From the NCBI RefSeq assembly GCF_022814865.1, contig NZ_JAKVRD010000014.1:33734-97733 (forward strand): DNA of 64,000 nt, given 5' to 3'. Shown piece by piece: positions 9,096 to 16,668 of this stretch. Made by a program: the position numbers and the translations under genes. Every line of letters starts with the position of its first letter. The stretch's first letter is position 1. The stretch is from Shimia aestuarii (GTDB taxonomy: Bacteria; Pseudomonadota; Alphaproteobacteria; Rhodobacterales; Rhodobacteraceae). The notes beneath the pieces are model-generated. The model had not been told where the DNA came from and did no database searches. It was given only the letters and a program-made list of their open reading frames with translations.

Positions 9096-10734
9096 CCTCG
9101 TACCACTCCTCGACCTTGAAGCCGGGGTGGCTGAGAAACGTGCTCCCCTCCCCTTCCGGCGCAGGCAGGGCATCTCGCGCGGCGGCATCCGGTGTCACAT
9201 TGATCATCGGCAGAGGGGCCAGATGTGCCCGCCGTGCCTGGTGGCGCCGTATCGCCTTCGTCTGCCGCTCGGCGCTGTCGACGAGGTCGCGCTGTGACTC
9301 GATCGTCCTGAAAATCAGTTCCGCATCTACCGACCGGCGCCCGGCCTCGCGCAAAGCGCGTCGCGCCGCGCGGTGCTCCCAGAGCGTGACCGCAGGCCGT
9401 GTCAGATCCGCCGGTCGGGCTTCGATGATCCCGTTCTCTGTCAGCACGAAGATGCGCGAAAGATCACGCGGATCGTATTTGAGCGTGAACTTGCGGCTTT
9501 CCCGGCCCATCAGCCAGCGCAACTCGTCCGCCCAGTAGCGGATGTGGAAGAGATGCAGGCCATCGCGCTGCAGGACACGTTGCTCCGAGGGCAGGAAATC
9601 GACGAGGAACTGCCTCAGATCGGCGGGCATGCGGAGTTGGGCCTCTTCCACCCGCGCGGCCCAGACAACTGCAGGTGTGGTTTCCAGCGCGCTGTGGACC
9701 CGCGCATGGTAGGAGCCAGTGATCTCGAGAGCGAGCCAGGTTTCCAGCTCTCCGAGCGTCATCACCGCCTCAGCCTCAGAGTCGAGACCACCGCGCTCGA
9801 ATATGTTCGAGAAATGCGAGCCCGGCAGTAGGTGAATCGCGCCCATCATCGTTCCGATCAGCCGCTCGATATGGCCGCCATAGCGCGGCGTTCCGGGCGG
9901 GCGGTGCCGCAGATCGATCTGATATTCGGAACAGGCCCGCTCGAAGGCGCGCGCGTGGAACTCCGCGCCATTGTCCACGTAAATCGCGCTCGGGATACCA
10001 TGAGCGGACCAGTCCGTATTGATCCCACGCGCCGCCAGCCAGTGCGATTTCTCCATCACCGCATGGGTCAGACACAGTGCGACGGCCAGCAGTGATGGCG
10101 GCTCCAGCGACAGATGAAACCCCAAAACCATGCGGGTGTTCACATCGATTGCCACAGTCAGCGTCGGACGACCGAGCGGGCGACGCGTCACCGGGTCGAC
10201 CACTGTCACATCGGCCTTGGTGTGGTCGATCTGGACGATGTCGAGCGGGCGGGCCGCAGTGAGGCCTCCCGGTGTGGCCAGATGGCGTCGCTCCGCCTTG
10301 TCCTTCCCCTCCCGCCGGGCCATCAGTTTAGCTTGGTCATGTTGCTCCAGCCAGCGGCCCAAACGCCGGATCGAGGGTGGCGCCAACCCTTGCGCCTGAC
10401 AATCGGCAGCGACCTCCCGCCAGAACCGGGTCTTGGTGGGCTTGCGGCGGGTGGCATAGAAAACCCTGAAATGGTGGGACACGATCGCTTCCACCGCCGG
10501 GTCCAGGGGCTGCATGCCCGGTTTGGGCCCCCGGGTATCCCGTAGCAGTGCACTGGTCCGCCCGTCTTCGCGGAACTGCTTCACCAGACGAAAGAGCGTG
10601 GATCGGCTGACATTCAACTGGCGCATGGCCCAGTCGACATTGCCCTGAGTGAGCTGGACCGGCAGCTCCGCGATCACTTGCGCGCGGCGCTCGGCCTCTT
10701 CCCAATCCTTGTCAGCTGGAAAATTATCGGACAT
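9088..10734 (-). CDS. tniA: TniA DDE transposase
   Basis: 548 aa. N-terminal helix-turn-helix (LNVSRSTLFRLVKQFREDGRTSALL, about 40-64) followed by a Mu-transposase/integrase core: VQIDHTKAD (Asp170), IYVDNGAEF (Asp254) and GGHIERLIG (Glu290). The D-E spacing of 35 residues is canonical. The C-terminal beta-barrel and tail (about 420-548) are present, so the enzyme looks intact. The ATG at 10734 lies inside a 12-bp repeat also found at 7086. Known role of the family: binds the repeat arrays at both ends and catalyses strand transfer. Confidence 0.93.
   Translation of the reverse strand: MSDNFPADKDWEEAERRAQVIAELPVQLTQGNVDWAMRQLNVSRSTLFRLVKQFREDGRTSALLRDTRGPKPGMQPLDPAVEAIVSHHFRVFYATRRKPTKTRFWREVAADCQAQGLAPPSIRRLGRWLEQHDQAKLMARREGKDKAERRHLATPGGLTAARPLDIVQIDHTKADVTVVDPVTRRPLGRPTLTVAIDVNTRMVLGFHLSLEPPSLLAVALCLTHAVMEKSHWLAARGINTDWSAHGIPSAIYVDNGAEFHARAFERACSEYQIDLRHRPPGTPRYGGHIERLIGTMMGAIHLLPGSHFSNIFERGGLDSEAEAVMTLGELETWLALEITGSYHARVHSALETTPAVVWAARVEEAQLRMPADLRQFLVDFLPSEQRVLQRDGLHLFHIRYWADELRWLMGRESRKFTLKYDPRDLSRIFVLTENGIIEARPADLTRPAVTLWEHRAARRALREAGRRSVDAELIFRTIESQRDLVDSAERQTKAIRRHQARRAHLAPLPMINVTPDAAARDALPAPEGEGSTFLSHPGFKVEEWYEDD
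10723..10734. repeat. 12-bp direct repeat flanking tniABQ (copy 2)
   Basis: Identical to 7086-7097 (ATTATCGGACAT) and overlapping the start codon of tniA. An operator or an end-like remnant are both possible. Confidence 0.4.
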
Positions 10735-10757
10735 AACTTACTCAGTGCATGGATGCC

Positions 10758-10888
10758 GGATAGTCTCACAAATGGTGACTCAAATCGGCGTCCAGTCTCA
10801 CATACCCTGAATCGGTTTCAGAAATGCGACACAGGCAAGCTGTTGAAAACAAATGGAACGCAGTCTCAGAAATTCCGGCAGACCGACA
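10758..10888 (-). repeat. Transposase-binding repeat array, TniA-side end
   Basis: Copies of the same ~19-bp unit as at the other end, inverted: 10758-10776 (GTCTCACAAATGG core), 10792-10810 (CCAGTCTCACATACCC), a degenerate one at 10813-10828, and the terminal 10860-10878 (GCAGTCTCAGAAATTCCGG), ending at TGTCGG on the - strand (10888-10883). Confidence 0.65.
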
Positions 10889-10891
10889 AAA

Positions 10892-11989
10892 ATGGCCTCA
10901 GAAGACGAGAAATCGAGATCATCTCACTCTGATGCGCTTCAGGATGCTCAGGTCGACGAGAGAGATCAAGTAAAGAGCGATACGATTGCCCTGCCCTCCC
11001 ATGTCGCCGGGTCCGGCACGCTCGACCGTCTGGTTGAGAACGCCCGCGACTACGCAAAAGCCTCGACGGCTGAGAACACCAACAAGGCCTATGCCGCGGA
11101 CTGGAAGCACTTTGCCCGCTGGTGCAGGTTGAAGGGAACAGACCCCCTGCCCCCGTCACCGGAGATGATTGGCCTTTATCTGACCGACCTGGCGGCACCG
11201 ACAGGCCCCTCCCCTGCCCTATCCGTCTCAACCATTGACCGTCGTCTGTCCGGACTTGCGTGGAACTATGCGCAACGCGGGTTCTCGCTCGACCGCAAGG
11301 ACCGGCACATCGCGACCGTCCTGGCCGGGATCAAACGCAAACATGCGCGCCCTCCGGTGCAGAAGGAAGCGATCTTGCCCGAAGACATCCTCGCCATGGT
11401 CGCCACCCTGCCCTTTGATCTGCGCGGGTTGCGGGATCGGGCCATCCTGCTCATCGGATATGCCGGCGGGTTGCGCCGTTCCGAGATCGTCAGCATGGAT
11501 GTTGGCAAGGACGATACGCCAGATTCCGGCGGTTGGATCGAGATCCTCGACGACGGTGCCGTGCTGACATTGAACGCCAAGACCGGCTGGCGCGAGGTCG
11601 AAATTGGCCGCGGGTCCACTGATCAGACCTGTCCAGTCCATGCGCTCGAGCAATGGCTGCACTTTGCGAAGATCGACTTCGGGCCAGTCTTCGTCCGTAC
11701 GTCGCGGGACGGAAAGAATGCGCTCGAAGCCCGGCTCTCCGACAAACACGTCGCCCGTCTTATCAAGACCACCGTCCTGAAATCTGGCATCCGTGCAGAA
11801 CTACCCGAGAAAGAACGCCTCGCGCTGTTCTCGGGCCACAGCTTGCGTGCCGGCCTCGCCAGCTCAGCCGAAGTCGACGAGCGCTACGTTCAAAAGCAGC
11901 TCGGGCATGCCTCGGCTGAGATGACCCGCCGCTACCAGCGCCGCCGGGATCGGTTCCGGGTGAACCTGACCCAGGCCGCAGGTCTCTGA
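10892..11989 (+). CDS. Tyrosine recombinase (phage-type site-specific integrase)
   Basis: 365 aa from the ATG at 10892. N-terminal SAM-like core-binding domain (NTNKAYAADWKHFARWCRLKG, about 55-150) and catalytic domain with GGLRRSEIV (catalytic Arg), HSLRAG (His-x-x-Arg), GHAS and the nucleophile in MTRRYQRR. All catalytic elements are present. Its start codon is only 3 bp outside the right end of the tni transposon, and no Shine-Dalgarno sequence is visible; an upstream in-frame ATG at 10853 lies inside the transposon end. The insertion has probably separated it from its promoter. Could act in plasmid multimer resolution or as an integrase; target unknown. Confidence 0.85.
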   Translation: MASEDEKSRSSHSDALQDAQVDERDQVKSDTIALPSHVAGSGTLDRLVENARDYAKASTAENTNKAYAADWKHFARWCRLKGTDPLPPSPEMIGLYLTDLAAPTGPSPALSVSTIDRRLSGLAWNYAQRGFSLDRKDRHIATVLAGIKRKHARPPVQKEAILPEDILAMVATLPFDLRGLRDRAILLIGYAGGLRRSEIVSMDVGKDDTPDSGGWIEILDDGAVLTLNAKTGWREVEIGRGSTDQTCPVHALEQWLHFAKIDFGPVFVRTSRDGKNALEARLSDKHVARLIKTTVLKSGIRAELPEKERLALFSGHSLRAGLASSAEVDERYVQKQLGHASAEMTRRYQRRRDRFRVNLTQAAGL

Positions 11990-12001
11990 CCCCCTGCCCC
12001 A

Positions 12002-13363
12002 TCACGCTGCCTGCCCGATGAGCCTGCCATAGAAGCTGCGCTCGAGATGCAGCTCCCCTGCCCCGGCCTTCTCGACCATACCGCGCAGGTATCCGCCTGG
12101 AGAGCCTACTTCGCCAGCGCAATGCTTGTCGAAGGTCAAAACCAGCGCCGCGGTTGCGATTTGAGGTCCAAGACGGTCCTGAGCGAGGTTCCAGGCGTGC
12201 TCTGAGACGCCAATCATCGGCCTCAACTGCCCGGCAACCCGGTGCAGATCGCCCCAATCCTTGAGATATCCGCCGATATTGCGTGCCCAGGACGCGAATT
12301 CCGGACATGCCTGCATGACTGTCGGCAAATCAAGCGCAGCACCGCGTTTTTTGCGGGTTTCAGCAACCCAGTCTTCCAGCTCGCTATCCACCCGCTCCTC
12401 CGGTGGCGCATTGGGCACCACGCCCGCCGCTTCCTCTTTTTCTGAGGAATTACAGGTTACAGGATTAAGTTGGTTTGTAATTAGTATATGAGGTTCAGAA
12501 ACGACCTCCCTGGGGTCCATTTCTTGAGTCTTTTCACTGACTTGTTCGGTGATTTCAGTGGTGTTTTCCACAACCTCATCCGCCCGAATTGCGTTGAGAT
12601 AGGTCGCCTCGACGCGCTCCTGAAGCTCCCTGAACCATGCCAGGAGCCGTTCAAGCGTTTCAGAGGCCGTGTTCCGGCGCGGCAGACGGTCCAGGAGCTC
12701 CATAAGCAACCCTGAAAGATGCTCCCAGGGCCCTTTCAGCGTGCTGCTGAAGGCCGCTTCGATCCGGGCACGGATCATCCGGCGCGCAACCGTGATCTGG
12801 CGCTTAAGGCGTTGGCAGAGCTCACGCTCGGCCTGCAGTTCGGCCTGCAGCTGCTCGAATTCCTCAACACGGGCTGACAGCGGCGACAGATCGAAGCCGT
12901 AGGCCTCGATGATGCGACCGTCAGCATCTCTGCGGCCCCATCGTTTGCCGTTTGGACTGTCCTTGAAGGAAATCACGCCGATCTCCGCCAAGCGCCGCGC
13001 ATGGCGCTTGAGTGCCGAGAGCGAGAAGCCGGTCTGCTCCATCAGATAGGCGTTGGAGGCCCAAACGATCGGCCGGCGCCCCTCCTCCCAGTCCTGGGCC
13101 TGTGTGAAAGCTCCAAGCGTGTCGAGCAGCAGCATATCGCCAGCCTTGAGGCCGATATGAGCAGCAACGCGCTTTACCGCCACGAATGCTTGGGTTTTGG
13201 GAACGGCAGCCTTTTCTCCGGCCTGTGCGTGCTGTTCAGCGACTGCGAGTCCGGCAGTCGCTTTGCGCCACCCCGAGGGTTGGTTGACATTGGACATACC
13301 TCCACCGTTCTGAGGCATGACTGTCCCAGTCGCTCCATGCGGAGCATCGTCGAATTTTGTCAT
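12002..13363 (-). CDS. repC: Plasmid replication initiator RepC
   Basis: 453 aa from ATG 13363 (a TTG at 13381 and ATG at 13297 are alternatives). N-terminal domain GWRKATAGL and the winged-helix region (NAYLMEQTGFSLSALKRHARRLAEIGVISFKDSPNGKRWGRR, about 85-150) are RepC hallmarks; an acidic/AT-rich-coded linker (about 285-335) and the C-terminal domain with GGYLRGMVEKAGAGELHLERSFYGRL follow. RepC is the replication initiator and in this family its gene usually contains the origin. Last gene of repABC on the - strand; expression is probably held down by the ctRNA at about 13448-13510. Confidence 0.95.
   Translation of the reverse strand: MTKFDDAPHGATGTVMPQNGGGMSNVNQPSGWRKATAGLAVAEQHAQAGEKAAVPKTQAFVAVKRVAAHIGLKAGDMLLLDTLGAFTQAQDWEEGRRPIVWASNAYLMEQTGFSLSALKRHARRLAEIGVISFKDSPNGKRWGRRDADGRIIEAYGFDLSPLSARVEEFEQLQAELQAERELCQRLKRQITVARRMIRARIEAAFSSTLKGPWEHLSGLLMELLDRLPRRNTASETLERLLAWFRELQERVEATYLNAIRADEVVENTTEITEQVSEKTQEMDPREVVSEPHILITNQLNPVTCNSSEKEEAAGVVPNAPPEERVDSELEDWVAETRKKRGAALDLPTVMQACPEFASWARNIGGYLKDWGDLHRVAGQLRPMIGVSEHAWNLAQDRLGPQIATAALVLTFDKHCAGEVGSPGGYLRGMVEKAGAGELHLERSFYGRLIGQAA
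12440..12500. other. Candidate origin of replication (AT-rich stretch within repC)
   Basis: In repABC plasmids oriV lies inside repC at an AT-rich section. The lowest-GC stretch in this gene is here (GAATTACAGGTTACAGG followed by TTGTAATTAGTATATGAGG). Inferred from position and composition only. Confidence 0.35.
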
Positions 13364-13412
13364 TACATTGCCAGCAGGCAAAGATTTCCCGTTCGCTCAG
13401 GAGCGTTTTCTC

Positions 13413-13441
13413 TTGTGTGGTGATTCGGTGGCTGCTAGATT
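13413..13441 (+). promoter_or_regulatory. Promoter of the counter-transcribed RNA between repB and repC
   Basis: -35 TTGTGT (13413-13418), exactly 17 bp, -10 TAGATT (13436-13441), directed against repABC. Position matches the strong ctRNA promoter in other repABC plasmids. Confidence 0.5.
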
Positions 13442-13447
13442 CTAGGT

Positions 13448-13512
13448 GTCTAATCTAAGAATTGCGCTTTGCGCAGCAGCCCTCGAAGCTCCGGTTTCGG
13501 GGGTTTCTCTTT
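13448..13512 (+). ncRNA. Putative counter-transcribed incompatibility RNA (ctRNA)
   Basis: Short region antisense to the repC leader, in the repB-repC gap where repABC plasmids encode a ~55-70 nt RNA that represses repC. It starts just after the promoter at 13413-13441 and ends with a stem CCTCGAA (13481-13487)/TTCGGGG (13496-13502; 7 pairs with one G-U) followed by a T-rich run. No other coding content is seen in this gap. Start point is estimated. Confidence 0.5.
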
Positions 13513-13539
13513 GCTCGCCTTCCTCCTTTCTGCTCGTCC

Positions 13540-14508
13540 TCAGTTTTCATCCGTCCGGTTTACAGCTGTAAACTCGGCGTAGGATCTCTTGATAATTTCA
13601 GCCAGGTTATCGTCGAGCCATTCCGCAAACTTCGCATTGGCACCCGATTTCTTAGCCGACATCGAAATCGATCCACGTCCTGTCTTGATAGTAACACCCT
13701 CAACCGGTGTGACCTCCGAGGAGCCTTGGCCTTGCCGTGCACCTCGTTTGGAAGCTTCTTTCAGCAGCAGAACCAGTCGATCATCTGAGCTCACTTCCTC
13801 TCCGCATTTTTGAAGAACTGACACTGCAGCCTTCTCAGTAAGCTTCTTGGAGATGAAAAGCTCCGCGAGAGCGGTCCACTTCGGTCTGCCAGATCTCGGA
13901 GCGGCACCGATGAGATCTCCAACCTTAACCGGCACATTCTGGGTCACTTTCATCAAGTGCGAGAGACCCGAGGCGGACAAGCTCAATACTTGCCGCACCG
14001 TCGGAGTCGCGTGCCCGGCCTCAAGGATGGCCTCGGCAAACCGCGCCTTTTCATAAAACGATAGGTTGCGGCGAGCGGCGTTTTCCAAGCCCTTCGCTAG
14101 AAGAGCTGTCTGGTCATCTATGTCTTGGACATTGGCGCGTACTTTGATGCCGAGTTCCCGGCAGGCTCTTAGGCGTCGTCTACCATAGATGGCCTCAAAC
14201 CGCCCCTCGGACTTCGCCTTACGGACGAGGATTGGTACCTGCTGTCCCCCGTCCTGGATGCTGCTTTTGAGTGCATCGAAACCTTCGCCGTCGTCTTCAG
14301 AGTTTACAGCTGTAAACTCATCGAGCCTATCTACAGGGCCCCAGTCATCAATTAGGTTCGGATCGATTTCACGAATTGCGGCAAGTGAACCCTGAAGTGC
14401 CCCGAGAGCCGGAGCACTTGTCTTCGCAACCTTGTCCGCCGGCTTAGCTCCAGACCGGGCGATGGTACTGGCGATGCCAGACATTTCTTGGAGTGATTTC
14501 CTAGCCAT
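13540..14508 (-). CDS. repB: Plasmid partition protein RepB (ParB family)
   Basis: 322 aa from ATG 14508, which overlaps the repA stop by 1 bp (TAATG). ParB-type nuclease/CTPase N-domain with the box QQVPILVRKAKSEGRFEAIYGRRRLRACRELG (about 88-120), then the HTH region NLSFYEKARFAEAILEAGHATPTVRQVLSLSASGLSHLMKV. RepB binds parS and stimulates RepA ATPase. Odd feature: two parS palindromes lie inside the gene, near the 5' and the 3' ends, and both are read as the peptide EFTAVN. Confidence 0.93.
   Translation of the reverse strand: MARKSLQEMSGIASTIARSGAKPADKVAKTSAPALGALQGSLAAIREIDPNLIDDWGPVDRLDEFTAVNSEDDGEGFDALKSSIQDGGQQVPILVRKAKSEGRFEAIYGRRRLRACRELGIKVRANVQDIDDQTALLAKGLENAARRNLSFYEKARFAEAILEAGHATPTVRQVLSLSASGLSHLMKVTQNVPVKVGDLIGAAPRSGRPKWTALAELFISKKLTEKAAVSVLQKCGEEVSSDDRLVLLLKEASKRGARQGQGSSEVTPVEGVTIKTGRGSISMSAKKSGANAKFAEWLDDNLAEIIKRSYAEFTAVNRTDEN
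13558..13573. promoter_or_regulatory. parS: parS partition site, in 3' end of repB
   Basis: Perfect 16-bp palindrome GTTTACAGCTGTAAAC, fitting the repABC parS consensus GTTNNNNGCNNNNAAC. Confidence 0.85.
14302..14317. promoter_or_regulatory. parS: parS partition site, in 5' part of repB
   Basis: Second exact copy of GTTTACAGCTGTAAAC, in the coding sequence of RepB (about residues 64-69). Confidence 0.85.
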
Positions 14509-15692
14509 TATGAACGCCCCCATGCTTGATGGATCATTCGCTCGACTTCTTCGCCCACGGCGTCCATTGAGTCCTTGGCGCGATCGTATGTTGCTCGCGT
14601 CATTTCAGAACGAACAACCTCATAGATCGACTGTTTAAGCATCGTTGCATCGCTTATTGCTGTGCTCTTCAGCGCAGTCGCTGACATTACGCGATCCTGA
14701 AACAGTGCGCGCATGAACGATGTAAGCTGCTGGGAAGGCACATCCGTCGGTTCGTCGCGGGTGACCAAAAACTTGAAATGATCGTATTGCAGCGTTGCGC
14801 CGGCGTCTTCGATAACCCCCATGTACGCGCCCGCAAGCTCGAGAAACTGGGCCGTGGAAGAAACGTCCAGCATGGAAGGTGTAAGCGGCACGACAAGCGA
14901 GCTCGCTGCTGCCATCCCAGCAATTGTCAAAAAGCCAAGTTGTGGAGGGCTGTCCACTAGAACGAGATCGAAGTCACCTTCGACTTGCGCCAGTGCGTTT
15001 CTTATCCGCGTAAAGAACGGCTGATCAGGGTTAGAATGAACCGCAGATTCTGTCTCGAACTCTGAAAGGATCAGTCTCGAGGGTGCGATAGACAATCCTG
15101 GAAAGTACGTCGCTTGTACAACGTCGGCCATGTTCACGGGATCATCGTAACGAATAGCATCATAGATCGTCAGACCATCAAACTCGATCTCCGGACTGAT
15201 CCCACACATCGAAGTAAGAGAACCTTGTGGGTCGAGATCAACAACGAGGACTCTGTACCCGCGAAGCGCGAAATAATGGGCCAGGTGAATAGTGGTGGTG
15301 CTCTTACTGCTACCGCCTTTGAAGTTCATCAACTGCCAAACCTGGAGCTTTTCTTCGGAGGATCGGCGCGGCACATACCGTCCCTTTGTTCGGGATGAAC
15401 GCTCCAAAATCTCGCGTGCGTCCCAAATTTCCTGGGCAGTGTAGTATCGACGGCCACCCCGAATGTCATCGGGCTCAGGGACGGTTCCCTCCACATGCAC
15501 CTTTCGCATAAATTGACCGGAAACACCTAGAAGCTCGGCGACTTCTGGAGCAGCGAATTTACGCAGGGTCTTGGTATTGTCTGGGGCGAATGCCGCAAGT
15601 AGGTGTTCTCGAATTGCCGCATTCAACCGCTCGGAAATCTCAGTTGCGAGAGCTGAAGGCCTTTCGGTAGCTAGTGGTGTCACTGGAATCAT
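14508..15692 (-). CDS. repA: Plasmid partition ATPase RepA (ParA family)
   Basis: 394 aa from ATG 15692; the longer ORF to 15758 begins with GTG and runs through the likely promoter region. N-terminal HTH (KFAAPEVAELLGVSGQFMRKVHVEGTVPEP, about 45-75) for autorepression; deviant Walker A FKGGSSKSTTT near residue 105; Walker A' VDLDPQGSL and Walker B LVLVDSPPQLG. Partition ATPase of the repABC type, first gene of the operon. The length matches the usual 390-405 aa. Confidence 0.95.
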   Translation of the reverse strand: MIPVTPLATERPSALATEISERLNAAIREHLLAAFAPDNTKTLRKFAAPEVAELLGVSGQFMRKVHVEGTVPEPDDIRGGRRYYTAQEIWDAREILERSSRTKGRYVPRRSSEEKLQVWQLMNFKGGSSKSTTTIHLAHYFALRGYRVLVVDLDPQGSLTSMCGISPEIEFDGLTIYDAIRYDDPVNMADVVQATYFPGLSIAPSRLILSEFETESAVHSNPDQPFFTRIRNALAQVEGDFDLVLVDSPPQLGFLTIAGMAAASSLVVPLTPSMLDVSSTAQFLELAGAYMGVIEDAGATLQYDHFKFLVTRDEPTDVPSQQLTSFMRALFQDRVMSATALKSTAISDATMLKQSIYEVVRSEMTRATYDRAKDSMDAVGEEVERMIHQAWGRS

Positions 15693-15840
15693 GTGGTTGC
15701 CCCAATTTCGAAAATGTGGCCTTTTTCGCGCCACTTGGGGATAACAGGTGTGATTCACCCATCTAAGTCAAGGTTTTTCGCTGATTTAGTGTCTAATGCG
15801 ACAGGGTTAGACTATATACGCCACTGAGGAAACCAGATTG

Positions 15841-15856
15841 GTTTACAGGTGTAAAC
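15841..15856. promoter_or_regulatory. parS: parS-like site upstream of repA
   Basis: GTTTACAGGTGTAAAC, a copy of the repB parS with one central change. It lies about 150 bp upstream of the repA start and next to a strong hairpin. Confidence 0.75.
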
Positions 15857-15857
15857 C

Positions 15858-15886
15858 CTCCAGCGAGGGTTAAAACCTCGCTGGAG
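15858..15886 (+). terminator. Hairpin terminator between DUF736 gene and repA
   Basis: Perfect 11-bp stem CTCCAGCGAGG/CCTCGCTGGAG with a 7-nt loop, followed on the + strand by TTTTCG. It isolates repABC from the DUF736 gene; T-tract is better on the + strand, so for leftward transcripts it may act as a bidirectional or weak terminator. Confidence 0.65.
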
Positions 15887-15893
15887 TTTTCGT

Positions 15894-16229
15894 TCAGGCT
15901 TCCTTCGGGCCCCAGGGGATCACCGCCTGAAGCGTGTCATCATCCTGATTTGCGGCCTTGCCGAGATTGGCATTGAAGCCGAAGTCCCGGATGCTCATGG
16001 TGAAGTAGTCAGCACCGGTGTCGCGGTTCTGCTTTTTCCAGATGCCACCGCATTCGACCAGGCGACCGCGTGGCGAGCGACCGAGAACACGGTGCGTCGG
16101 TGCCATCGGATTGTCGCTTGTAACGGGCTCGACTGTGATGTCGATGTCGAAGGTCAGGGTGGAGATCGAACCGACACCCTTAGCGGTCTCGATGTCGGCA
16201 CTTTCGAATTTGATGCAGTTGGTGGTCAT
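15894..16229 (-). CDS. DUF736 family protein
   Basis: 111 aa from ATG 16229. DUF736 signature: a beta-rich small protein starting with IGSISTLTFDIDI-like strands, a central ECGGIWKKQNRDTGADYFTMSI and the end LQAVIPWGP. Family occurs on alphaproteobacterial plasmids and conjugative islands; function unknown. Stands alone between two hairpins. AAGGAGCAAGGCAATG upstream gives a clear ribosome-binding site for this start. Confidence 0.85.
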   Translation of the reverse strand: MTTNCIKFESADIETAKGVGSISTLTFDIDITVEPVTSDNPMAPTHRVLGRSPRGRLVECGGIWKKQNRDTGADYFTMSIRDFGFNANLGKAANQDDDTLQAVIPWGPKEA

Positions 16230-16668
16230 TGCCTTGCTCCTTTTCTGGTGTTGCAATGATGGTCAGAGGGCAGGGGACAAAGGCCTGAACACACCGAAGG
16301 CGAAGCGAAGCGGAGAAGGGCAGGGGGTCTGAATTTTGCTCCGCGCGGAATGCCCATGGGGCAGGGGAAAATTCTGGCGACCGCCCTTTGAGTTCGGGGC
16401 GGACCCTGCGACCAGCATGTCATGCAACACCGAATTAAGGTGCAAAGACTGACACCCTAAGGCGTTCAGGAAGTGCCGGGCAAAGCGTGAGTGAACGGCC
16501 CCCAAAGACTCCGCCTTTACCACGTCGACTATCCAAGAGGACAAACTGCGACACCCATGGTTGCCATGTTCAGCAACTGGCACCAACAGCGCCGACACGG
16601 CCAAATGAAAGGGCCGGTGGAGAACCTCGCCACCGGCCCCGTTTCACGTGGGAACACACCCGCACAGG
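16230..16668. other. Gene-free interval (439 bp)
   Basis: No convincing ORF on either strand. It holds three KOPS-type octamers (16268, 16318, 16359) and a terminator hairpin at its right end (16611-16639). Nothing else recognised. Confidence 0.5.
16611..16639 (-). terminator. Rho-independent terminator of the zinc-ribbon gene
   Basis: 10-bp perfect stem GGGCCGGTGG/CCACCGGCCC with 9-nt loop; on the - strand followed by CTTTCATTTGG. Lies 30 bp past the stop of the gene at 16669. Confidence 0.65.

Larger units (their letters stand above)
7144..10888 (-). mobile_element. TniA-TniB-TniQ transposon (Tn402/Tn5053-related), 3.7 kb
   Basis: A complete three-gene transposition module with no cargo and no resolvase. 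Proposed ends read inward as TGTCGGATAGCCGGAATTCA (from 7144) and TGTCGGTCTGCCGGAATTTC (from 10888 on the - strand), which match at 16 of 20 positions. Each end is followed by an array of further ~19-bp repeats, as expected for a Mu/Tn7-type transposase. The 5 bp outside the ends (TCACT left, AAAAT right) are not a target duplication, so either recombination has occurred after insertion or the exact ends are off by a few bases. Confidence 0.75.
5901..12063 (-). repeat. KOPS-type octamers GGGNAGGG, left arm (all on - strand)
   Basis: Read by eye, 13 copies, all with GGGNAGGG on the - strand (CCCTNCCC on the + strand): 5901, 5954, 7377, 7382, 8042, 9146, 10989, 11145, 11207, 11212, 11406, 11992, 12056. 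None was seen in the opposite orientation left of repABC. Five lie in the + strand integrase gene, so the polarity does not follow coding strand. Confidence 0.6.

Noticed and set aside
7070..10733. TGTCC...GGACA as alternative transposon ends
   Set aside because: The right-hand copy would put the end inside the tniA start codon, and the repeat arrays lie outside; the 7144-10888 ends fit better.
15693..15758. RepA start at GTG 15758
   Set aside because: Would place the start over the probable promoter; ATG 15692 gives the usual RepA length.
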